This document shows, piece by piece, positions 22,758 to 36,392 of a stretch of DNA of 64,000 nt. Below the pieces are notes generated by a model. That model saw nothing but the letters and a program-made list of their open reading frames with translations. It did no database searches and was not told where the DNA came from. This DNA is from Mitragyna speciosa (Eukaryota > Streptophyta > Magnoliopsida > Gentianales > Rubiaceae): contig CM045562.1 of the NCBI GenBank assembly GCA_024721245.1, forward strand, positions 22,074,017-22,138,016, written 5' to 3'. A program made the position numbers and the translations under genes. Every line of letters starts with the position of its first letter. Within the stretch, counting starts at the first letter, position 1.

Positions 22758-23722
22758 CATTGGGGTAACATGGTTTGTGCTATATTAAAACAAAATTTCT
22801 ATTTTTTATTTAATTTAAAATTGATATATAAAAATTTTATGATAATTTCTTACGAAGCAATGTGTGCGCATAGGGATACGCGCAAAATGTGGCCAACATT
22901 TCATTTTGAAACAAAATGCACAACTCAAAGAACATCTATAACAACTCAACCTAAACATTAACTTTCCATTCCAAATAGTTGAATCAAAAGTTATTGAATG
23001 TTGTTAAGAAGTTTCTTTTTTCCATCTATCTGAAACCCATTTTGATTGGACAAAGCCCATGAAACAATGCGTATCCTAAAATTTCAGCATTATTGTTTCA
23101 CCTGTCGGAGCTGGAGAGTTCTTATCTATCTATTCAGAATTTCGATCAAGAAAAACCCCAAATCTTACAATTAGTAATACTGTAGTTGAAAACAATCGCT
23201 AGAAGTAAATATATGTTAAGAACTCTAAAGAAAAACAAATTAAAATAGCCTAGAATTGGTGTGGTTAGACTATAGCCCCATCCATTTTATTAACGCACAC
23301 ACACACACAATATTACAAGATGGAAGGTGCATAATTTCTTTCTTCATAATAGGAATGATTACAAGATCTCAAAATTTTCGTAAATAATGGATAATCACAG
23401 AATAAGAATTGCTGAAATAGTTCATAGTCCATGAAAAATGAGACTCTAAGCCATGTTATATAAAATATGTGAATCAAAAAGTAGCCCACCTTATTATTGC
23501 CGCACCCAATAGAAGAAGCCCAAATCTGTACGAAAAGATACCCTGGAAATGGGCGTACAACCTATTGACCCAGTTTTAGATTTTAGTTTACGCCATTGAT
23601 GGCAATACATGCACGTGACCGAGAAATTCTTACCCAAAACAATAATAATAATAATAATAGAGAACAAACTTTTTCTTAAAAACAAGAATAATGCATTTTG
23701 TTATTTTTGTGACAAGAACAGA

Positions 23723-23919
23723 TTAAGGCTGTCAACAAACTGAGCAACTTGCAAATACTTCAGTCAAAAATTCAATTCGAATTGAGAACTGACCAAATAG
23801 AGTCAAGCTTAAGTAGCTCGGCAATTTAAATTTGAAACTGACTAAATAGAGTCGAAAGTGAGTAGTCAGGTCAAGTTCAAACATGTATATACTTTAATCA
23901 CAAGCTCATTGGATCAAGC

Positions 23920-23954
<35 letters not shown>

Positions 23955-24227
23955 TATTGATAATCTTTTAAACAAATTGCATTCTTTACCTTTTACAAGT
24001 TTGAATAATAAAGCATGGTTTTATCATTTTATCACTTTGAAATAAAAAATTAAAAATTTATAAAAATTTAGGAATTTAACTTGAGTTTGAACTCGATGAA
24101 TCAAGCCAAACTCGAAACTCGAAAATTGCTAGTTGAATGAGTTAGAGCTTGAAGTATATCTCTCTAGAGTTCAAGTCAAGTTAAAAAATGGTGATATTTG
24201 AGCTCGACTCGGCTTGTTTACACCCGT
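23723..24227. mobile_element. hAT-like element 3, unit B copy
   Basis: Starts near GGCTGTCAACAAACTGAG and ends near CTCGGCTTGTTTACACCC, which are imperfect inverted repeats. Flanks AGAACAGA and AGAATAGA are an 8-bp duplication with one change. Copies are at about 35479-35981 and 53085-53530. Unit A has the empty site (near 12752). Confidence 0.75.
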
Positions 24228-24330
24228 AGAATAGATATGAAGCTTGTGACAAAAATTAAATACCAAATCGATCAAACTGGTTTCCATATGTTCTGCATTA
24301 GAAAGAAGCTTCTTTTCAAAACATCATTGC

Positions 24331-24473
24331 CCACATGGTTTTACGTTGGTGATAATTGTTCCACCGGGAATGTTCTGTAACCGCATTTTAACAACCTCTA
24401 CAAATGGTCCAATGTCAAAGTCTGCATCTCCCATTTTGTCATCAAGAGTGAATGTGTCCTTGTCATAAACTTG
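24331..24473 (-). pseudogene. Partial last exon of the CAR-like C2 gene, unit B
   Basis: Matches the 5' half of exon 3 of the intact CAR-like gene (54288 downward) up to the acceptor at 24473/24474, and reads VYDKDTFTLDDKMGDADFD and onward. The second half of the exon is missing: at about 24331 the sequence jumps to flanking DNA. Exons 1 and 2 are absent because the unit ends at 24848, inside what was intron 2. Confidence 0.85.
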
Positions 24474-24848
24474 CTGCATTACATAAATTAAAATTAGAAT
24501 GAGCAGAGAGTCTATAGGCTAATTGGATGACCTTTAACATTGGGAGAAGAATAAGTTAACTTGGTTAAATAATGCAAGTCAATTTTGTACTTACTGAATA
24601 CATGAAAACCTTTTATTTCCTAGATGACAAGAACCCCTAAATGATGTGCTCCAGTTGAAGCTATAAATATTGGATAATATCTATACGCCTCGATCATTCA
24701 AGTAACAGAATGTAGGTTGTGTATTCTTCAACTCCCCAAACTGATGAGTTACTAATATACATAAACAGAACAATGTCCTGGATGGAAACAATATGGCCAT
24801 TGTCTAATCAATTTTCAATTATGACTTATTTGCCATAGGAATAAGCTG

Positions 24849-27047
24849 GCACTTTGGCACCCACACTGCAAAAAACCTCCGAACAAATAGTATCTTGTTT
24901 TCACTTTCTCAACACGAGTCAAAATATGAAAAAAGATGGCCATGAAGTTTTTTTTTTTTCAACAAAAAAAAAACAACTATTTTAGGTTTCTCATGTATTA
25001 GTTTTGTTTTCTAATTGATGGTCTGAATCAATTTCCTGTGGGTTTCATTTGTCTGGTATGTGTTTTTGTCCATGCTTGGATTTGATTTCTTTAAATTTCT
25101 CTCTTCTTTAATTTTTCTTTTTTTCTAAATGACGATGGAGAAGGGGATTTGTTTTAATAAGAATTTCACAAAGGCAATTATGGATATCCATGCGAAATTT
25201 TTGGCTTATGTCAGCAAAATGGGGTTTTTTTTTTTAACTAAAAATAACAAAACAGGGGTGATAATTGCAATTAGGATAAATCTCAGGGGAGGAATGTAAA
25301 ATTATCCCAAAAAAGAAATAGGAGGAAGAAGAAGATTCTCACAGCATACATGCGGGAGGGTCGACGGAGCAATGTAATTTTGAGTAGGCCCCGGCATAAA
25401 CAATACTTGACTTAATCTTGGGTATTGGTCCAATCCTTTCTTGGGCCTCTATTTTCTGGTCTTTTGGTAAGCCTTAAAGGCCCATACTCTTACTCAAGAG
25501 TAGTATCGTTGCTCTATATAGAAGTATCCCAGTAACTCAGATCAATAGCGCTTGCGCACCCATGGCACAGGGAAAAAAGGGCAAAAAAGTGAAAAAAGAT
25601 CCCACACCTGTTTCAATTACCTGAACCTCGAATGGCGGCCTACTCTAACCTTGAAATAGGTAACATTTACTTCCTTCCTACTAAAGAATAGAGAGGTCAC
25701 TTGAATCTGTAGTTATTTTCTCCCCTTCTCCCTACATGGTACCTCCACTGCAACCACAACATTTAATAATGCTGGTAATATTGTAAGGTATTTTATCAAC
25801 AGATTATGATTTTTGTAGAGACTTTGAGGATCAATTATTCATAATTTTAGTTTAAAAAATTGAAAAGCAGGGTGGAAAAAAATAATTCAGAATATTACTG
25901 ATCAGATTTTTAAAATAAAAAGCTAAAATCAAGTGAAAACAACTATTGAGAAGAGTTCCTAAGTCTTGTGCTCGACAGCTTTCTTCTACTTGATTTTAAC
26001 TTCTGATTTTAAAATCTATTTGTAATGTTCTCAATTGTTTTTTTTAACCCTACATTTGAATTTTTTTAAGCTTAAATTAGGACCAACTGATTTTTAGTTT
26101 TTTGTTTAAACTGTTTTTATAATTTTTAGTTTTTTTTTTAAAACTGTTTTTATAAAAATCAGAATTTGTTGAGAACAAACCCTAAATTTTAAATAGAAAA
26201 TGTGGCCATAATTTCATTTTGAAATAAAATGCGCAACTCTGTAAACATCCATAACCCCTCAACCCAAACATTAACTTTCCAATCCAAATTGAATCAAAAT
26301 TTCTTGAATGTTATTATTCAGTTTCTTTTTCTAGCTATCCGAAATCCATTTTCATTTATACCAAGCCCACGAAACAAGCATATCTCCTAAACTTTCAGCA
26401 TTATTGTTTCTGCTCTAGGAACTGGAGAGTTCTTATCAATCACTATAGATTTCAGCCTAGAAAGGCAAAAGTACTTACAAGCAATAATGTTGTACCGAAT
26501 AGCTAGAAGTAACTAAAACAAATTAAAATCGCCTAGAAATATTAGTGCGGTAAGACTATAGCTCTATCCATTTTATTAAGAAAAAATTAAGAATATCACA
26601 AGATGGTCTTTCTCCATAATATGAATGACAATTTTCACAGATAATGGACAATCATAGAATAAGAATTACTGAAATAATTCTTTAACTTTCTTGACTTCCT
26701 TGATAAAAAAAACACAGTTTTTATCAGGAGTACCTTTCAGTGGTCCCTTGCGAAAATTTTCATGTAACAGATTTCGAACCAAGTAAAAAGCTACAATTCA
26801 TTTTGCCTAAAGAAAATAGACAGAAAATATCAAGCTGCCTTGGTGTCATTGCCTGGCAATAGAAATTTACTTACAATACAAGTCTTCAGTGCACTAAAAA
26901 GTCTAAATTTTGTTTCTCAAGTACACTTACAACATTATTCAAGAGGATTTGGGAATCAAAACGAATGGTACAAGACTACTAGACAATAACTCCCTGTTCA
27001 TAGCGAAATAGTGCATTTCAGAATCAAAGAGGACAACGAATCAACTA
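24849..27047. other. Left flank of unit C, no gene seen
   Basis: Aligns closely with 37024-39372 and, less well, with 13425-15526. It contains the old AT-rich inverted-repeat element at about 25795-26180. Confidence 0.55.
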
Positions 27048-27902
27048 TTACATGGCTTGCTGATCAGAAATTAGGTCCCATAGATCTGCGTAAATAGAGA
27101 AGTAATCTGAGCCATCTTGATTTTTATGCGTCCAATTGCCACCCTCCTCTACTCCCAGTTGGGAAAATTCATCGGACCACAGGGTCGTTATATTGTCCTC
27201 TCCCGATCCACCAACATCCAAGGACCATGTGGTTCCTTCTCTGCCTTCTTCGCCAAGAAATATATTGTCCCACCACAGCATATTGTCTTTCTCTGTTGGT
27301 TGTGAAGTTGGACATGAATCCTTAATAGTTTCGTCTTTTGTTTGAGCAGTAGTCTCTGCATTAGTTGTTTTTCCCCTCAACCAAGATGCATTTTTGCGAA
27401 AGGTCCAAGTTCGAGGCTTCACTATGTTGCTTGCTCGGGGTAACGTTTTTGTGTTACTTCTCTTACGTGTCTTAACCTCTTCCAATTCTCCACTACTTGT
27501 CATCTTCTTTTGTAAATGGCTATTCCAGTAATTCTTGACGTCATTTGCAGTTCTTCCAGGAAGTCTACCAGCAATTAGTGACCATCTACAGAAGCAAGCA
27601 CAACTACCATGAGAAAAGTCATGATGCAGTACGGAATAACGGACCCAGAATTTTGGATTTGGGCGTCAACATTGTGTGTGTGTGTGTGTCCAAGTATAAA
27701 AGTGAAAATAACAACACAAAATTTTATTTGAGGGATGAAATTTTAATAATATAACAAGGTGTCATATATAAAAGATTATTCTAATTGATATTTGGTGTGC
27801 AATGAGAATATTATTATATACAATCAATTTACATATTGTCTAAGAAATAAATCATGCGAAAATTGCATTTGTAAGGTACACACAATAATTATATATCTTT
27901 TA

Positions 27903-27946
<44 letters not shown>

Positions 27947-29509
27947 CATGTACCATACAAATACATTTTTGAACGAGTTATTTTTTTGACGAAACAACAA
28001 TAACTATCAATTTATATTCCTCATCCAATCAAGAAAATTGAATGTTAAGAATAGTGATTGAGAGAATGAAGATTTACCCTTATTTTTTTGTTTCTTATAA
28101 TTAACACATATCTCTTAACCTTTTCAAATTACTTGATTTTATCTTGTATTGAACTTATCTTATATTATTAAGGGCTTGTGCAAAGTTAGAGGAGAAGGGA
28201 GAATAATAGGAAAATCTAATAAAAGTTAAATATTAAATTGAAAACCACTACTAAAATTAAATTTGGAGGTTAAAAGTGGTTTCAAAAAAAGAATTTTTTT
28301 TTTTTTTGGGGTTGATCTCTCCCTTCCGCTAGTTAACTCCATGGAATTACGGAGTAAAACGGAAATAATGGTTATTAATTGATGAAGAAGTACTTGAATC
28401 AAGAAAAAATTTTCTTTAATGTTAGCATTCTTATATATACCAATAATTGAAAACCGTGATTGGAAAGAAGTAGCGTAGATTTTCTTAATCCAATATACTA
28501 TTACTAAAACTAACACAGAGACAATCATATGTTTGCTTCAACGACGCTGGATGCTTTTATCTCACTCACTTAGTATATCAATTTTTATTTTATTCTTTAT
28601 ATTTTTATACATGTAATCGGCTCCGGTTCCTCTGTTACCTTTTTTCTATTATACTTCATGTTACCCCGTTGATAAAGTGACACATGTCTTTTATGATGAG
28701 AAGTTACAAAGAAGTTGAACTTTAATTGGATACGTGTCACTCTATCAATGGGTGTAACATAAAGTGTAATAGGAAAAGTGTAACAGAATATCCCTTTCTC
28801 GTGTAATCTCACTTGTAACACTATAATTATGTTTTATCTCAGTTCTTAATGTACCTAGCACCTAATATATTTACATGTGATGAAAAATAGGGAGTGAGAT
28901 TGAGATCAATAAAACAATCGGAATAAAAATTGGTGCAAGAACTGCGATGAGTGATGAGAGCCTATTCTAACCTGTGGAACTTCTTATCCCATACGAATTT
29001 TCCATTTTGATCAAAATGACAAAATCCAGTACATTCCAAATCCATTTGTTATATTATTCATTTTGGTTTGTTATCATCCTAAAAAGTAAAAAAGTTGAAA
29101 TTCATATCAAAGTAAACTACGAACTTGCCTATTGCCTAACAACTTGTGAAGCCGGATGATAAGATCAACCTCATCAAGAGCGAAGTCCCCTCTCTTTATA
29201 TCTGGCCTGAGATAGTTGAGCCACCTTAGTCTACAACTTTTCCGGCACCTATTCAACCCTGCAAAAACAACAAACCTCGAATATGAAACCTTTTCAACAC
29301 TTAAAAGTTTGTATAACTTCGTGATTAACTTTGTCTGCGTCATGCATGTGTGGGCGTGAGTGGGTGTGTGTCAACTTTGAAATACACTTACCCGCTCTTG
29401 CGGCAACTTGGTGCCACTTTCCTTCGCCATACTTCTCAATGCACTTTCTTAAAAGCATATCTTCTTCTTCAGTCCACGCACCTTTTCTTACTCCAGGATT
29501 ACCATGCAT
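27048..29509 (-). CDS. R2R3-MYB factor, subgroup 6 (anthocyanin activator type), copy C, intact
   Basis: Exons 29509-29392 (118 nt), 29258-29129 (130 nt) and 27585-27048 join in frame to 261 residues. R2 and R3 are complete (RKGAWTEEEDMLLRKC, LNRCRKSCRLRWLNYLRPD, RWSLIAGRLPGRTANDVKN). The bHLH-contact signature and ANDV are present. The C-terminal subgroup motif has drifted further than in A and B: KPRTWTF. The acidic tail ends LWDLISDQQAM. Exon 3 is almost the same as in copy D, with only a handful of replacements. Intron 1 has a normal GT donor; intron 2 (1543 bp) has a GC donor, GGCAATAG/GCAAGT. The start MHGNPGV follows the other copies; an in-frame ATG lies 33 nt upstream (29542). Confidence 0.9.
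27911..27944. repeat. (TA)n microsatellite in MYB-C intron 2
   Basis: Seventeen TA units, matching the (TA)n at 40174-40213 in copy D. Confidence 0.95.
28619..28800. mobile_element. MITE (about 182 bp) in MYB-C intron 2
   Basis: Inverted repeats of about 70 bp: left CTGTTACCTTTTTTCTATTA, complement of right CTGTTACACTTTTCCTATTA. Direct repeats TGTAATC flank it (28612-28618 and 28802-28808). Introns of A and D have the empty site (near 2262 and 40980). Confidence 0.75.
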
Positions 29510-29624
29510 TGTGCTTGCCCACCTACACTGCTGTTGCCGCACTTACACAACAAGCTAGCACGTGAAAGATGAAGATGCTGGCGTTCACAGCTACATTCTC
29601 TTACCAGTCCTTCCAGCTGCCACC

Positions 29625-29634
29625 TATATATAGG
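29625..29634 (-). promoter_or_regulatory. TATA box of MYB-C
   Basis: CCTATATATA on the minus strand, about 116 bp upstream of the ATG at 29509. TGACGTGC follows at 29703-29710 (plus-strand reading). Confidence 0.65.
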
Positions 29635-30113
29635 ACTTTATTTCCTAATCTGTCTTCATTTGTTAGCGCAAACGGTGAGGGGCAAAAAAAATTAGTAGTT
29701 TCTGACGTGCAAATTTGCCATCCACAAGGATGAATTGTTGGAAGACATTTCCAAAAGATACAGGAACTGTAATTCTCAGTATAATATAGGAGTATCAACT
29801 ACTAGTCCAACTATTATAAACCGTAAAAACAGGTATCTCCAAACCGGTTGGCCCTTTATTGACTATAGATTAACACGAGCGTTTCCAGACGTGACTTTCG
29901 AATTCCCGGTTCACTTCCTTCACTAACTGCAGAAACCCTAACACAATTTGGGCACGGATCCACGAGGGCTGAAATTTCAACCGCTTCAAATGGTTAAATT
30001 CTTAGGACTAGTATTGGACACTTGGTGTTATACATCTTAAAGTTTTGAATGTACAAATAACACCTTTTCTTTTGAAAAACGCATGTTGAAGTGTAACGTC
30101 ATTATAATAATTA

Positions 30114-30753
30114 GGGTTAATTTAAAATAACTCCCTTTAACGTTTGGTAAAAGTTTCAGTTTATCCTCTAACATTTAATTCTTCTCACTTTATCCATAAT
30201 TATTCAAATCATTTTTCAAATTATAAATTCTTTTTCACTTCATCTTTGTAACTTAATAGTTGAAAAAGAAAGAAAGTATCTAAAAAATTTTAAAAGCTCA
30301 TCACCTTTAATTTATTTGATAAGCCGCAAATTATTATGATACACCAAGAGCCTACTAAAAACTTGTGTTTGATAAATATTACAAGATTTTTAAAGGTCCA
30401 ACCATCCTAGAACTTAAGGAAAGAGTTTTGTGGCTAGTTTCGGGAGTTTTGGACAAAAAAAAAAAGGAAAAGAAAAGAAACTTAAAGAAAAGAAAATGTG
30501 TTGTTTATAATTTTTTTTTTAAAAAAAAAGAGAGAATGAATTTGGATATATATTTCTATTTTATAGTCATTTATGAAATGAATTAGTTATTTGAAAAATT
30601 ATTTAGAATGTGGCATTTTTGTCAAATCACATTGTTTTAAATATTAAGTTGATAACGTGGATTGAAATTGAAGATAAAGTAAAAAAGAATTAAAAGTTAG
30701 AGGGTAAACTGTAATTTTGACCAAACGTTGAGGGATGCTTTGGAGATTAACCC
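30114..30753. mobile_element. GGGTTAAT element, unit C copy
   Basis: Exact 9-bp direct repeats TAATAATTA (30105-30113 and 30754-30762) flank inverted ends GGGTTAAT…ATTAACCC. This copy shows the target duplication most clearly and supports a Mutator-like origin. Confidence 0.85.
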
Positions 30754-30769
30754 TAATAATTAAAATGTG

Positions 30770-32900
30770 TAATATATGTGGTCACATGCGCCCATCCCTG
30801 CCACGAGTAATCAATTATCTTTAACGATCTGTTGTTATTTCCCATTATTGGGCTATGGACCTCGGTGTTTCGTCCTCACTAGACTACAAAATTATTCCAA
30901 AAAAATTGTACTTCCAGTAATTTTCCTTTCCTTCTCTTATCATTTTTGCTGTCACTTTTTCATTGATGGTCAACTGATATTTTGATCCAACAACTTGCCT
31001 GTGAGCTTCAAACTAATAATTAACATAATTATGGGCTAATTTCTTCCTCTCTTCGGTCTATCAACTTCGTTTTTTTTTTTTTTTCATTTTTAGCTGTTCA
31101 TTTGAAGTCATTATATGTTATAAAATGCTTGAGCTAGCTTATTCCATTTAATTATTCCATATTACCAATCATGCCCAATTGACCAATTTCTTGTAGCTGA
31201 TTTAGCTTACACGGCAGTCCAAAAAAAAAAGGGAAAAGAATTTCCAAAACAAAGGAGAGCAATCAAAGTAGAAAGACGTCCGGAAAATATGGTGATGACA
31301 GCGAGCTGTTCAGATTTTACTTGCAACGTGGGAATGAGTGACATGACTTGGAACCCAGAATATGTTCCATGGGAAATTTGGAATAAAATGCTCAAGAGTC
31401 GTGATATGAACGGCACAACTCACATTAGTTCCCCTTCTGATGAAAAGAAAAAAATAGACCAGACGAGTAACTGAGTGTGCTTTCATTTCTGATCTTTAGA
31501 TTAGGTGTGCAAGTAATAATAGACAGAGAACGAGATTTTTGTACCTTTGTGGTGATATATGCACCAAGAATTCTAAATGATCCACGCCGAGAATTCAGGC
31601 ACCATACGTTTATGGGGAATGGTAGACAAGAGCGATGTGTTGACTGACACATTGCTTGCCAAAATGATACTGACAAAATTGACCACGTATGTTATTTGTC
31701 TTCATTTGGAATGCGTGCATGCTCGTAGAAGAAGTTTACACAAAGGGGAGCTCGAATCTCAGGTACAATGACAACCTTGGAGGGATGGAATTTAGTGGAA
31801 TAAAGAAAAGGGAATTCACCGTGAAAAGGGGGCGAAAACATGTGGAGATAAAGGGAGTGATGTGTGAAAATTGAGGTTTTATTTTCAGTCAAATGTGAAC
31901 GGAAATGGTAGAAAACAATAGTCTGTCTGATGATACCCAATCTTTACGTGCCTAAATTATTTTCTTTTTTTGTTCTTAACACCAAAACATAAAAGTAGTG
32001 ATGAAACGGTATTCCTTTCCAGCCACTTTTGGTTAAAAAAATCTTGAGTCTCTTTCATTTCTATATCTATGTTGGGTTTAAAAAAGAAAAAAAAAAGAAA
32101 AATCACACATCTTTTTTTTTCTTGCATTGCTGTTTCCTCTTTTGTTTAATACTATAGTATTTTATCTCCTTTTTTTTTCTCTTGTTTAAAAAAATATTTA
32201 GGTGGATCGAGTTTACAAATTCATAAATTTTAGGTCTACCTAAGTATTTTTCCTTTGTTTGAGTACCAGGTGGCCCGCAATCAGTAGCTCAGCGGTGACG
32301 TATTAGAAGTTAACGATGCCGAATATCATTGTTTGATTAGCCAGCTCGTCAATTTTGGAAAACCGAAAAAGATGACTTGACTATTATATCGATATTTACA
32401 TTTTAAATTTTCCTTTGCTGTAGCTCGTAATGTAAGTTACCTATAACAGTCGTACTATTTTGAGAACCAAATTAACTTCTTTAAATTTCTAAATTAACAG
32501 AAAATTAAATAACATATGGTAATCTGTAGCACGTTGCCCTAATTATTACACTAGACCAAAAAAAAAAAAGATTATTTTTTGCTTTTTAACAATCAAATGT
32601 CTTGTCTTGAATAATATTACTGATAAGATTGGATCGGTGTTGTTAATGCATTTGACAAGAATATAAAAATCTAAACAGCATAGTTGGGGTAAGTGCAACC
32701 AGTAATTATTAGAAAATGTGAAAGAGAGGGAACCGTTTTCCATCACACATGATAGACAATGTTCAGTTTGACAAAGATACGCTGACCATTCTGAAGGACC
32801 CAAAGATTTTGACGCGCATGAGTGTTTGCAAGGTGTGTGAATTATGAAGTCTGATAAGGAGATAATAAATGACATAATTATTCATTATTGAAAAGTTTGA
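30770..32900. other. Unit C intergenic stretch, no gene seen
   Basis: AT-rich sequence shared with units B and D. 31190-31420 is shared with D only; B may have lost it. A miniature inverted-repeat insert lies at about 32188-32252. Confidence 0.5.
32188..32252. mobile_element. Miniature inverted-repeat insert (about 65 bp), unit C only
   Basis: Left AAAAATATTTAGGTGGA and right complement GAAAAATACTTAGGTAGAC form a near-complete hairpin. The tips resemble the MITEs of unit A at 4350 and 4589. Units A and B lack it. Confidence 0.5.
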
Positions 32901-32904
32901 GTAT

Positions 32905-33530
32905 TATTGATACTCTATTTTTTCTTTTTCTTGTGATAAGTTTATTGTTTCCATTAATAAAAACTATGAAGTTTTACAATAGGGGTATTTCCACTAAAGT
33001 ACATCATATCACCTCCATTTTCGTACTCTGAAACCTGAAACATGCAGACTTAATAGTTATTATTTTTTCAAACTAAAACTAAGTACATCAAGCTTGATCA
33101 TTACACCATTCCACCATTAGCTCCCCATTTTCCTTAGTTCTTGGGATGTTTTTCCATGAAGCTGTTACCAATCTCACGTCTTTAACAATTCTGTTCAGCA
33201 TAGCCACTTTTGTCAAACTCAGCATTGTTGAAAATCACCTTTTTTTTCTCGCCTGCCAAGTCTGATAAACTGTCACTGCCGTTTCTTAATAGCCTTCTAA
33301 GTTGACGAGTAAATAAATTATTTTCACATCATATTTGCTCCCCCATTTTAGTTGCCAAGGCATTCTTCCTCGATAAATGAAACACAATTGCTGAATCTTG
33401 TTCCATATACTTCCAAAATACTCAACACTCATAGAATAAATGCTCAACAGTTTTTTCAAAGTCCTCACAAAAACCCCTTCTTTCACTCCATGTCATGAGT
33501 CTATTCTGTAGTTTGCGTATTTGATTTTCA
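32905..33530 (-). mobile_element. Old LINE C-terminal fragment, unit C copy
   Basis: Same remnant as at 7145-7795. A piece reading YFGSIWNKIQQLCFIYRG is legible on the minus strand (about 33360-33420). Frames are broken. Confidence 0.65.
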
Positions 33531-35360
33531 GTGTTACCTGTAAAATTTGATACATATAACATTTTTCATTTTTTTTTTGTTTAGAAGCAACAGCTACCTG
33601 TATAATAATGTAATGACCATGTCGACGCTTCAGTGAACTCTGGTAGGCTTATAGCATAAACTACACGTTTACAACATACAAGCGTCGATCGTGGATAATG
33701 TTTTATCAAGAATAACCAGATTAGTAATCAATTGGATGACATCCAGATTCCTACGGGACAGACTGATGCAATATGTTCCCTTCCGAATCTTACAGATTCT
33801 GCATTTGAATTAGGTAGTACGGTGAAAGTCTGTCCTGGAGGCCAACTCACCAGGCGAGTAATAGTTCATGCATTCATGATAAGTTTGATTTGGTTCAAAT
33901 CCCACCAATACGAAACTTTTTTTTTTTTTTTTTCACGTAACAGTGTAAGTTTAATAAAAATAAAAAAAAATAAAAAACAAGGCTTGCGGCCCTTCATTTC
34001 TTTTTCCAGAATATATTGGAATGGAAAATAGAAAATTTTTATTTCTGTCTTTTTGACATGAGAAAAATAAAAGTAATCTGGACATGGAAGATCGATATAT
34101 GCCGGCTTAAATTTTCCTTTCAGAAGAGTCTTGAACCCGTGCAGGGCAGGTGGCATGGAGTCATTTGATTTGTGAGACAATACTAGTAGTAGTTACATGC
34201 TTGGAAGACGAAGGATTCAGATTCTAACAGCTAATGGTTGTAGTATGGGATTTCACTGTATCAATTTTCTTTATCTTTTTTTTTTTAAACCCTTTTGTCC
34301 TTGAGAGGAGTATTTTGTTCAATTTTATATTCTTGAATCAAATTAAGCATATTAAACTAAAGAAATAATGGCTTTGTTTGGATTACGGCTTTTAAGAATA
34401 TTATTTGATGAATAATAAAAAGAGTTGTATTTATTAAATATGCGTGCAGATATTAACATTCCTCTTCTCTTTTATTGTATTGCCATTGGGGTAACATGGT
34501 TTGTGCTATATTAAAACAAAATTTCTATTTTTTATTTAATTTAAAATTGATATATAAAAATTTTATGATAATTTCTTACGAAGCAATGTGTGTGCATAGA
34601 CATAAGCGCAAAATGTGGCCAACATTTCATTTTGAAACGAAATGCACAACTCAATGAACATCTATAACCCCTCAACCGAAACATTAACTTTCCATTCCAA
34701 ATAGTTGAATCAAAAGTTCTTGAATGCTATTATGAATTTTCTTTTTTCCAGCTATCTGAAACCCATTTTGATTGGACGAAGCCCATGAAACCATGCATAT
34801 CCTAAAATTTCAGCATTATTGTTTCACCGTCGGAGCTGGAGGGTTCTTAACTATCTATTCAGAATTTCGATCAAGAAAAACCCCAAATCTTACAAGTAGT
34901 AATACTGTAGTTGAAAACAATCGCTAGAAGTAAATATATGTTACGAGCTCTAAAGAAAAACAAATTAAAATAGCCTAGAATTGGTGTGGTTAGACTGTAG
35001 CCCCATCCATTTTATTAATATACACACACACACAATATTACAAGATGGGAGGTGCATAATGTCTTTCTTCATAATAGGAATGATTACAAGATCTCAAAAT
35101 TTTCGTGGATAATGGATAATCATAGAATAAGAATTGCTGAAATGGTTCATAGTCCATGAAAAACGAGACTCAAAGCCATGTTATGTAAAATTTGTGAATC
35201 AAAAAGTAGCCCACCTTATTATTGTTACACCCAATAGAAGAAGCCCAAATCTGTACGAAAAGATACCCTGGAAATGGGCGTACAACCTAGTGGCCCAATT
35301 TTAGATTTTTGTTTACCCCATTGATGACAATACATGCACGTGACCGAGAAATTCTGACCC

Positions 35361-35411
<51 letters not shown>
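35361..35411. repeat. (TAA)n microsatellite
   Basis: About 17 trinucleotide units. Units B and D have only short runs here (about 23641-23659 and 52983-53005). Confidence 0.95.
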
Positions 35412-35478
35412 GGGAACAAACTTTTTCTTCGGAAAAACAAGGATAATGCATTTTGTGATTTTTGTCACAAGAATATAT

Positions 35479-35981
35479 TAAGGCCGTCAACAAACTGAGA
35501 AACTTGCAAATACTTTAGTCAAAAATTCAATTCGAATTGAGAACTGACCGAACAGAGTCAAGCTTCGGTCAGAGTCAAGCTTGAGTAGCTCGGCAATTTG
35601 AATTCGAAACTGACCAAATAGAGTCGAAAGTGAGTAGTCAGGTCAAGTTCAAACATATATATACTTTAATCACTAGCTCATCGGATCGAGCATTTTCACA
35701 CACACATATATATATTGATCATTTTTTAAACAAATTGCATTCTTTACCTTTTACAACTTCGAATAGTAAAGCATTATTTTATCATTTTATCACTTTGAAA
35801 TAAAAAATAAAAAATTTATAAAAATTTAGTAATTTAACTTGAGCTCGAACTCGATGAATCGAGCCAAACTCGAAACTCGAAAATTGCTAGCTGAATGAGT
35901 TAGAGCTTGAAGTCAAGTATATCTCTCTAGAGTTCAAGTCAAGCTAAAAAATATTGATATTTGAGCTCGACTCGACTTGTT
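35479..35981. mobile_element. hAT-like element 3, unit C copy
   Basis: Same element as at 23723-24227. Its right tip is eroded: it ends CTTGTTT next to AGAACAGA. Confidence 0.7.
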
Positions 35982-36392
35982 TAGAACAGATATGAAGCTT
36001 GTGACAAAAATTAAATACCAAATCGATCAAACTGGTTTCCATATGTTCTGCATTAGAAAGAAGCTTCTTTTCAAAACATCATTGCCTACACGTTAACGTG
36101 GAAGGGCTGCGAATCTCCCTGCAAATTCAAACCAATTCGAGGTAAAAAAAAGAATGTAGAATTTACAGTTCAATTTCAAAAATCTCAAAAATAAGCATTC
36201 ACCAGATTACTTTCTTGCATATTTGCTTACAATAACAAAATATGACGAATATATAACAAATTTCTCAATCCATTTTCCAAGCAAACGACCAAAGAAGCAA
36301 AATAAGTCGATTATTTTGCATCATACTATCACACTACAATTGAGTACCGTACACCATGGGATATGATATATTATGAGGAAATGTAGCTAGAG

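Larger units (their letters stand above)
13061..24848. repeat. Tandem unit B of the MYB array
   Basis: About 11.8 kb in direct orientation with the others. It contains MYB-B, the GGGTTAAT element, the SINE-like dimer, the LINE fragment, two hAT-like elements and a partial CAR exon. It ends at ATAAGCTG (24841-24848), where the sequence switches to the left end of unit C. The left edge is blurred by the private insert at 13065-13425. Confidence 0.8.
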